Assembly (NCBI RefSeq): GCF_036013975.1 | Contig: NZ_CP107904.1 | Span: 1,674,001-1,738,000, forward strand | Source: Kitasatospora sp. NBC_00458 | Lineage (GTDB): Bacteria; Actinomycetota; Actinomycetes; Streptomycetales; Streptomycetaceae | Reading direction: 5' to 3' | DNA: 64,000 nt | In this document: positions 58,250 to 64,000 of the stretch, in pieces | Position numbering within the stretch: position 1 is the first letter of the stretch | How the letters are laid out: each line of letters begins with the position of its first letter | Program-made: the position numbers and the translations under genes | Notes under the pieces: model-generated | The model's input: only the letters and a program-made list of their open reading frames with translations | Database searches by the model: none | Told to the model about the DNA's origin: nothing

Positions 58250-58291
58250 GCCGGTGCCCGGACGGGGGCTCTCCCCCGTCCGGGCACCGGC
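58250..58291. terminator. Perfect 19-bp hairpin, bidirectional terminator
   Basis: Arms 58250-58268 and 58273-58291 are exact reverse complements with loop CTCT. It lies 10 bp after the last plus-strand gene of the operon and 26 bp after the stop of the convergent thioesterase gene, so it can end both transcripts. Confidence 0.9.
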
Positions 58292-58316
58292 CCGTCAGGT
58301 CCCGGACCGTCAGGCG

Positions 58317-58763
58317 TCAGGTTGTGTGCGGCTTCCCGGCCAGCATCACGCTCTGGCCGCGGAACTCCGCGATCACCGTCCCGGCCCCGTTCCGGACCGT
58401 CACGTCGTAGACGCCGGTGCGCCCCGACCGCGCCCGCTCCACCGCCTCGGCGACCAGCTCGTCCCCGACCGCCGCCGGAGCCAGGAAGGTGACCTGCGCG
58501 GCCTGCGCCACCGTCACCGGGCCGTAGCTGTTGCACGCGTAGGAGAACGCCGCGTCGGCGAGCAGGAACAGGTAGCCGCCGTGGGCGATCCCGTGCCCGT
58601 TCACCATCGACGGCGCCACCCGCATCCGCATCAGCGCCCGCCCGGTGGCCACCTCGTCGAGCGCGATGCCCAGGCCGCGACAGGCCAGGTCGCGCTCGTA
58701 CAGGGCGGCCATCCGCGAGTTCAACCCGGCGGGTTCCGCCGCCACCGCAGTCTCCGCACCCAT
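58317..58763 (-). CDS. PaaI-type hotdog thioesterase
   Basis: A 148-residue hotdog-fold acyl-CoA thioesterase of the PaaI/DUF4442 type. The family motif HGIAHGGYLFLLADAAFSYA is complete, with N-G-H-G positions for thioester binding. It begins at ATG 58763, ten bases after AGGA. In phenylacetate catabolism PaaI hydrolyses dead-end hydroxyphenylacetyl-CoA; nearby are two PaaK-like ligases, so a proofreading role on CoA thioesters is possible. However it is convergent to the operon and may be independent. Confidence 0.93.
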   Translation of the reverse strand: MGAETAVAAEPAGLNSRMAALYERDLACRGLGIALDEVATGRALMRMRVAPSMVNGHGIAHGGYLFLLADAAFSYACNSYGPVTVAQAAQVTFLAPAAVGDELVAEAVERARSGRTGVYDVTVRNGAGTVIAEFRGQSVMLAGKPHTT

Positions 58764-58900
58764 GACATCCTGCTTTCCCCGGGGACGGCCCGAAGTGGTC
58801 GGTGTGCCGCGCGTCCGCATGGCAACCGCATTACACCGAGGCCCACGACGGGCTGTCAACGGTCCACCGGGTGAACGGAATCCTCCCTGGAGCGGACGCC

Positions 58901-60349
58901 TCAGAGCAGGCGCTTGATGTCGCCGCGCGCCCGGTAGAACGAGCCGCTGCCGGACTCCAGCACCTCGGCCACCAGGTAGCGGGCGCCCGGCACCCGGATG
59001 TCCTTCGGGAACTGCACCCGGCGGGTCGCGTCGAAGCCCGGCGAGACCACCCGCACCCGCAGCCGGGCGCCGTCCTGCACGCACTCCACCTCGATGCCGC
59101 CCGCCGCGCCCGCCGAACCGGCGACCACCGCCTCGATCTCCGCCCCGGCCACCGCGGCCGTCCAGCCGCTGCCGTCCACCTCGGCGGCCTGCGGGAGCAG
59201 GCCCTGCTCCGCGTCGCGCACCGCCGCCTCGCTCGCGTCCAGGCAGACCAGCGAGCCGTCCGTGGTCACCAGGTACAGCCGGCCGTCGCGGTACTGCATG
59301 CTGTACGCCGAACCGCTGCCGGTGCCCAGCTTCCACAGCCGGGTGCCGTCGGCCGCGAAGCAGTACACCGAGGAGTGGTTGTCCCCGGCGAAGACGAACC
59401 GGCCGTCGGGCGAGGCCGCGCAGGAGAAGACGGCCGCGTCGCAGCGGTAGCGGGCCACCTCGGAGCCGTCCGCCTTGCGCAGCCGGTGGACGGAGCCGCG
59501 CGACGTCCCGGCGAACACCTCGTCCCGCTCCTGCCAGCCGAACAGCACGGCGCCGTCGGTGCGGGTGTGCCAGACCGGCTCGCCGCCGCGCGCCGCGTAC
59601 CGGGCCACCCCGCGCGAGTGCCCGTGGTAGACGCCGTCGGCGTCGCAGCGCACCATCCAGCCGTCGGTGCCCTCGGCCTTGCGCCGCCACTGGAACTCGT
59701 CCTCGTGGTCGACGGTGGTGATGCCGCCGCGCGCGTCGGCCACGCCCAGCACGCCGTCGTGGATGTCCAGCCAGTAGATGTCGACGTCCTCGGCTATCTC
59801 GTACGCCACCCGCGGCACCTTGCCGCCGAGGTCGTACACCTTGCCGTCGTCGCAGCCCGCGTAGATCCACCAGTCGTCCGCGACGATGCACTTGACGCCG
59901 TCGGGCAGCCCGTAGCGGCCGGTCACCCGCCCGTCGTGGGTCAGCGTGTAGACGTCGCCGCGCTCGTTGCCCACCCAGGCGTGCTCCTCGCCGACGAAGA
60001 CGCCGAACGCGGCCGCCCCGGAGCTGAACCGCCACAGCACCGGCGCCTGGCTGGCCGTCGAGCGGCTGCTGACGATCGCCCGCCGCGTCACCTCCCGGCG
60101 CTGCCGCACCCCCCGGACCGCCGGGGCGTAGCCCTTGCGGACCTTCTCGCCGATCTTCTTGGCGGCCGCCGCCGCGGCCTTCTCCGGCGACGGGTACGCC
60201 GTCGTCTTGGTCTGGCCGCCGTCGCCGATCCGCCCGTAGGTGACCGTCACCTCCACCCCGGCGACCCGGACCTCGTAGAACTTGTGGGCGCTGCCGCTGT
60301 CCTCGGACAGCTCCAGGTACGTCGTCTGATCGGCGGCGGTGGCCGGCAT
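58901..60349 (-). CDS. WGR-domain beta-propeller protein
   Basis: A 482-residue protein. Residues about 8-80 form a WGR domain (KFYEVRVAG, VTYGRIGDGGQTK, AAAAAAKKIGEKVRKGY), known from PARPs and actinobacterial relatives to bind nucleic acid or protein. The rest is a PQQ/WD-like beta-propeller of about seven to eight repeats (blades with GVFVGEEHAWVGN, IYAGCDDGKVY, VFAGTSRGSVHRL, FVFAGDNHSSVYCF). No signal peptide. ATG 60349 follows AAGGGG. Such proteins are common in Streptomyces with no known function; a link to DNA damage is speculative. Confidence 0.9.
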   Translation of the reverse strand: MPATAADQTTYLELSEDSGSAHKFYEVRVAGVEVTVTYGRIGDGGQTKTTAYPSPEKAAAAAAKKIGEKVRKGYAPAVRGVRQRREVTRRAIVSSRSTASQAPVLWRFSSGAAAFGVFVGEEHAWVGNERGDVYTLTHDGRVTGRYGLPDGVKCIVADDWWIYAGCDDGKVYDLGGKVPRVAYEIAEDVDIYWLDIHDGVLGVADARGGITTVDHEDEFQWRRKAEGTDGWMVRCDADGVYHGHSRGVARYAARGGEPVWHTRTDGAVLFGWQERDEVFAGTSRGSVHRLRKADGSEVARYRCDAAVFSCAASPDGRFVFAGDNHSSVYCFAADGTRLWKLGTGSGSAYSMQYRDGRLYLVTTDGSLVCLDASEAAVRDAEQGLLPQAAEVDGSGWTAAVAGAEIEAVVAGSAGAAGGIEVECVQDGARLRVRVVSPGFDATRRVQFPKDIRVPGARYLVAEVLESGSGSFYRARGDIKRLL

Positions 60350-60607
60350 GGCGGGGCCCCTTCCGGGCGCGATGTGCATGGGGGGTGGAACGGACTTCGG
60401 TGTCCGGGGCGGTGCGCCCCTCGACATCCCAGAACATAGAGGACGTCACCGACAACCCGGCGGCCGGAGGGGTCGTCATCCTGCCCGAACGGACCTTCCG
60501 TTCCCCGCACACGTCTGACAGCATCGTCCGCTATCCGGTGATCAGGCACCGGGGTCGGTGCGGCGTCCACGGCGGGAGAGCGGGGCGTACGGGGGCGGGA
60601 GACGCGG

Positions 60608-63448
60608 ATGCAAGGCCAGACCCTCGACCCGGTCCGCGCCGAGCACCAACCCGCCCCGTGGGTGCGCACCAGACTCCGGTCGGCCCGGCTCGCGGCGGTG
60701 CTCAACGCCGTGCTCGTGCTCGCCGCCGTGTTCCTCACCGCCGCGCTCCCCCGGGCCGTCGACATCAGCGCGGACGCCGCCCTGCGCGACTTCCTGCGCG
60801 CCCGCAACGCGAGCGGGACCAGCCTGTACAGCACCTCCGAGGTCCGCGCCGACGACGGCGCGGACGAGCTCGCGGCGGTCGCCGCCGAACTCGCCTCCCG
60901 CACCGGCGGGGAGTTCCGGATCGCCGACAGCGGTCCGGTCCACGGCGTCTTCGGCGCCAAGGCCACCACCCTCGGCAACCCCGGACTCGCCCGGCCCGAC
61001 GGCTACTCCCCGGCCCTCCACCTGCTCCACCTCGCCGCGCTCTCCGAACACGCGGACCTGGCCGCCGGCCGGTGGCCGACCGGCGCGCCCCGCGACCGGC
61101 CGATGCCGATCGCGGTCTCCACCCCCGCCGCCGAGAAGATGAACATCCGCCTGGGCGACGTGCTCCTCTCCGAGATGGACCCCGCCCCCGCCCGCGGGGT
61201 CGAGGTCGTCGGCCTCTACACCGCCCACGACGAGGCCGACCCGTACTGGACCGACCTCAACTGCGTGACCCGCGGCTGCCTGGACATCCCCGACACCGGC
61301 GAGAGGCTCCGGGCCTGGTACACCACCGGCGTCGTCGGGGACGACTCGCTGGCGAGGCTCGTCGAGTGGGCCAAGGGCGGACACGCCTTCTGGCGGCAGC
61401 CGGTCGACCCGGACTCCCTGCGCGTCGACCGGCTCCCGCAGGCCGCCACCGAGATCAACTCCTACCTGACCGGCCCCACCGCCGCCGGCCTGATGGTCAC
61501 CACCGGCCGCTCCGACCTGCGCACCGTCTCCCTGCTGCCGCAGCTGTTCACGCTCGCCACCGAACGCCGGGAGGCCGCCGCCCCGCTGGCCGCGATCGGC
61601 CCGGCCGGACTGGCCGGCGTCGTCGCCGTGGTGCTCGGCCTGGCCGCCGCCCTGGCCGCCGACCGGCGCGCGCCCGAGGTCCGGCTGCTCCAGGCCCGCG
61701 GCGGCTCACGGCACGGGATCCTGCGGCGGCTGCTCGGCGAGGGCGCGGTGACGGTACTGCCCCCCGCCGTCCTGGGGACCGCGCTCGCCCTCCTGCTGCT
61801 GCCGACCCCCCGCCGGGGTGCCGCCGTCCTGGCGGGCGCCGCCGTCGCCCTGGTCTGCCTGCTCGCCTTCCCGCTGCGCGCCGCGGCCCTGCTCGCCCGC
61901 CCCCGCCCGGCCGGCGGCCGGCGGCGGCTCGTCGGCGAACTCGCCGTCCTCGCCCTGACGGCCGCCGCCGTGGCGGAGGTCCGGCGGCGCGGCGTCGCCC
62001 CGTCCGGCAGCGGACTCGACCCGCTGGTGGTCGCCACCCCGCTGCTGATCGCCCTCACCGCCGGCCTGCTGATCGCCCGGATCCAGCCGCCGCTGGTCGG
62101 CGCCCTGGCCCGGCTCGTCGGCCGGCGGCGGGGCGCGGTCGGCTTCCTCGGCCTGGCCCGCGCCGCACGCGGCACCGGCGACCGCCCGCGCCCCGCCGTC
62201 CTGCCGGTCCTCGCCCTGCTGCTCGCCGCCACCACGGCCGGCTTCGGCGCGAACCTGGTCGACGCGGTGGACTCCGGCCGGGTGCACAGCTCCCGGCTCG
62301 CCGTCGGCGGCGACGCCATGCTGAGCGGACCGACCGGCATCACCCTGCCGGACTCCTTCACCGCCGCCGCCGGCGGACTGCCCGGGGTGACCGCCTCCAC
62401 CGCCGTCTTCATGGAGACCGACGTCGTCGTGCTCCGGCCCGGCGACCGCCCGCTCACCATCTCCGTCGTGGTCGCCGACCCGGTCGCCTACGCCGAGATC
62501 TCCCGCTCCCTCGGCCGGGGCGCCTTCGACCCGGCGGCACTCGGCGGCGCCGCGGCCGCCGCCCCCGCCGGCGGGGTCCCCGAGCCGGCCGGGCTGCCGG
62601 ACACCCCCGTCCCCGCGCTGTACTCCGCGGACCTCGTCGCCCGGCTCGGCGGTGACGCCGACAGCCGGCGGATCCGCTTCCGCAGCAACGGCGAACTGAC
62701 CGCCGCCCGGGTCGCCACCATCGACGCCACCCCGGCCCTGCGCGACTCGACCCGCCCGTTCATCGTCCTCCCGGCCGGGCCCTCCGTCGCCCTGCTGCCC
62801 GAACTCGCCCGCCGCACCTACTGGTTCGCCGTCGGCGACGTCGACCGGCAGGCCGTCCGGCTGCTGGCGCACCGGCTGCCGGTGACCGAGATCGTCGCCG
62901 ACACCGCCCGCCTCACCGGCATCCCGGCCGCCGGTCCGAACCCCGACTCCCTCCCCGAGGGGTACGCGATGTACACCAGCGAGGAGTTCATCGCCGAGAT
63001 CGCCGCCGACCCCGTCCAGCACGCCGCCTCACGGCTCTTCCTGGTCACCGCCGCCGGCGCCGGGGCGTTCGCCCTGCTCGCCGTCCTGCTCACGCTGCTG
63101 CGGGCCGCCCCGGACCGCGCCGCGTCGCTGGCGCGGCTGCGCACCATGGGCCTGCGCCCGCGGCAGGGCCTGGCGCTGATCCTCACCGAGACCCTGCCGC
63201 AGACACTGCTCGCCGCGGCCGGCGGGGCGCTGGCGGCGCTCACCGCCGTCACCGTGCTCGGACCGGTCTTCGACCTCTCCGCCCTGCTCGGGACCAGGGT
63301 GCCGCCCGGCCTGCCCGTCAGCGGCTGGGCGGTGGTGCCGCCGACGCTCGGCCTCGCCGCCCTGGTCGCGGCCGGGATCCTCGCCGAGGCGCTGGTCTCC
63401 GGCCGCCGCCAGATCGCCACCGAGCTGCGGGTCGGCGACGGCGGCTGA
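60608..63448 (+). CDS. Large FtsX-type ABC permease
   Basis: A 946-residue integral membrane protein with duplicated FtsX/MacB-like permease domains. A first membrane segment lies at about residues 28-48, a large extracytoplasmic domain follows to about residue 320, then a set of hydrophobic segments between 325 and 560, a second extracytoplasmic domain and three or four final segments (about 815-940). No ATP-binding partner is adjacent in the window, so it may be supplied elsewhere. Substrate may be lipid or peptide. The ATG at 60608 follows GGGAGAC. It is divergent from the WGR gene. Confidence 0.9.
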   Translation: MQGQTLDPVRAEHQPAPWVRTRLRSARLAAVLNAVLVLAAVFLTAALPRAVDISADAALRDFLRARNASGTSLYSTSEVRADDGADELAAVAAELASRTGGEFRIADSGPVHGVFGAKATTLGNPGLARPDGYSPALHLLHLAALSEHADLAAGRWPTGAPRDRPMPIAVSTPAAEKMNIRLGDVLLSEMDPAPARGVEVVGLYTAHDEADPYWTDLNCVTRGCLDIPDTGERLRAWYTTGVVGDDSLARLVEWAKGGHAFWRQPVDPDSLRVDRLPQAATEINSYLTGPTAAGLMVTTGRSDLRTVSLLPQLFTLATERREAAAPLAAIGPAGLAGVVAVVLGLAAALAADRRAPEVRLLQARGGSRHGILRRLLGEGAVTVLPPAVLGTALALLLLPTPRRGAAVLAGAAVALVCLLAFPLRAAALLARPRPAGGRRRLVGELAVLALTAAAVAEVRRRGVAPSGSGLDPLVVATPLLIALTAGLLIARIQPPLVGALARLVGRRRGAVGFLGLARAARGTGDRPRPAVLPVLALLLAATTAGFGANLVDAVDSGRVHSSRLAVGGDAMLSGPTGITLPDSFTAAAGGLPGVTASTAVFMETDVVVLRPGDRPLTISVVVADPVAYAEISRSLGRGAFDPAALGGAAAAAPAGGVPEPAGLPDTPVPALYSADLVARLGGDADSRRIRFRSNGELTAARVATIDATPALRDSTRPFIVLPAGPSVALLPELARRTYWFAVGDVDRQAVRLLAHRLPVTEIVADTARLTGIPAAGPNPDSLPEGYAMYTSEEFIAEIAADPVQHAASRLFLVTAAGAGAFALLAVLLTLLRAAPDRAASLARLRTMGLRPRQGLALILTETLPQTLLAAAGGALAALTAVTVLGPVFDLSALLGTRVPPGLPVSGWAVVPPTLGLAALVAAGILAEALVSGRRQIATELRVGDGG

Positions 63449-63562
63449 AGGGCCGAGGCGGGGCGGCCCAGCAGGAGGGCTCAGCGGCGGCAGGGCCCCG
63501 CGAGAGGGCGGAGTGCCGGGACGGGAGTGCCGGGGGCGTCCCCGGTCCGCTGCGGCGGTGCG

Positions 63563-64000
63563 CTACGGCAGCGGGCCGTCCGGCACCGGCCCGGCGCCCG
63601 GGGCGGCGGACCGGACCGTGGCGAGGTACTCCTCCGTCAGCTCCGGGGATGCCAGCCAGGCCGCGTAATCGATCGGCTCGGCATAGGTGTTGGCGAGCCT
63701 GCGGGCCACCGCCGGGTGCTCTGCGGCGGCCCCGAAGACGGCCTGGAGGTGGTCGGGCATGGTCAGCATCGACGCCGTGAACTCCACGGTGTGGCGGGCG
63801 TGCCGGTGCCAGAAGCGCTCGAAGGTGTCGTGCATCCACTCCGTGGTGAACGGCTCCCCGCGCCGGGCGACGATCGCCACCAGGTAGGCGGCGGCCGCCC
63901 GGGCGGCGCTGTTCGCGCCCTGGCCGGTGATCGGGTCGTTCACCACCAGCGCGTCGCCGATGCCGAGCACGGCCGGGCCGTCCGCCCCGCCCGCCGCCGC
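63563..64000 (-). CDS. StyA-like flavin monooxygenase, C-terminal part
   Basis: The last 145 or so residues of a protein running off the right edge. GDALVVNDPITGQGAN is the C-terminal FAD-binding motif of group E styrene/indole monooxygenases and related halogenase-like flavoproteins; the following helical tail (MHDTFERFWHRHARHTVEFT) also fits. It would use FADH2 from a separate reductase and oxygen to epoxidise or hydroxylate an aromatic compound. The N-terminal Rossmann region and any reductase gene are outside the window. Confidence 0.8.
   Translation of the reverse strand, partial: AAAGGADGPAVLGIGDALVVNDPITGQGANSAARAAAAYLVAIVARRGEPFTTEWMHDTFERFWHRHARHTVEFTASMLTMPDHLQAVFGAAAEHPAVARRLANTYAEPIDYAAWLASPELTEEYLATVRSAAPGAGPVPDGPLP

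Noticed and set aside
63666..63668. TTA codon in the right-edge flavoprotein gene
   Set aside because: The triplet is out of frame (it spans GAT TAC).

Overview
The window is high-GC actinomycete DNA, most likely Streptomyces or Kitasatospora. The evidence is third-position GC bias on both strands, GTG starts, 4-nt ATGA/GTGA gene overlaps, an MbtH protein, a Tat-secreted PhoD, a CGNR zinc-finger regulator and a rare TTA codon in one biosynthetic gene. It is mostly accessory, secondary-metabolite DNA with a short conserved-looking stretch near each break. No rRNA, tRNA, CRISPR array or insertion sequence was recognised. Region 1 (1-25.5 kb, minus strand) is a nonribosomal peptide cluster. Transcription runs right to left: an XRE/NTPase regulator; a tightly coupled four-gene block (cobalamin-dependent glutamate/methylaspartate mutase small and large subunits, an asparaginyl-tRNA-synthetase paralogue without anticodon domain, and a GltB-like FMN protein); a strong hairpin; then NRPS A-T-C-A-T, NRPS C-A-T-C, a stand-alone A-T didomain, a type II thioesterase, a P450, MbtH, a TauD-type dioxygenase and a further NRPS (C-A-T-C...) that runs off the left edge. 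Read in order, these encode at least five modules, one split between two proteins. The mutase block probably supplies a beta-methyl-Asp/Asn-type precursor, and the A-T/P450 and dioxygenase genes probably hydroxylate residues. Region 2 (25.8-36.1 kb) begins with a minus-strand phoD, followed by a plus-strand run: a SAM-dependent halogenase/SAM-hydrolase family protein, an EamA exporter, a quinone-oxidoreductase-like MDR enzyme, a large FAD/NAD(P)-binding protein, an S-adenosylmethionine synthetase and a GuaB1-type IMPDH/GMP-reductase relative. The SAM-cleaving enzyme lacks the Asp-Arg-His triad of SAM hydrolases and carries halogenase-like residues, which together with the neighbouring metK makes this the most unusual block in the window. 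Region 3 (36.2-44.8 kb) holds mixed catabolic, regulatory and stress genes: HSL-type esterase, zinc alcohol dehydrogenase, CGNR regulator, DUF11-repeat protein, MFS exporter with an ArsR regulator, cold-shock protein, LysR regulator and cupin. Region 4 (45.2-58.8 kb, plus strand) is a second, compact biosynthetic operon without condensation domains: stand-alone adenylation protein, carrier protein, MAO-type flavin amine oxidase, acyl-CoA ligase, lysine-2,3-aminomutase-like radical SAM enzyme, ATP-grasp ligase, two PaaK-like adenylating enzymes, MFS exporter and SDR, ending in a perfect 19-bp terminator shared with a convergent hotdog thioesterase. The aminomutase and the adenylation pocket together point to a beta-lysine-like building block, and a TTA codon suggests bldA control. 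Region 5 (58.9-64 kb) has a WGR/beta-propeller protein, a large FtsX-type permease and the C-terminal part of a flavin monooxygenase-like protein cut by the right edge.
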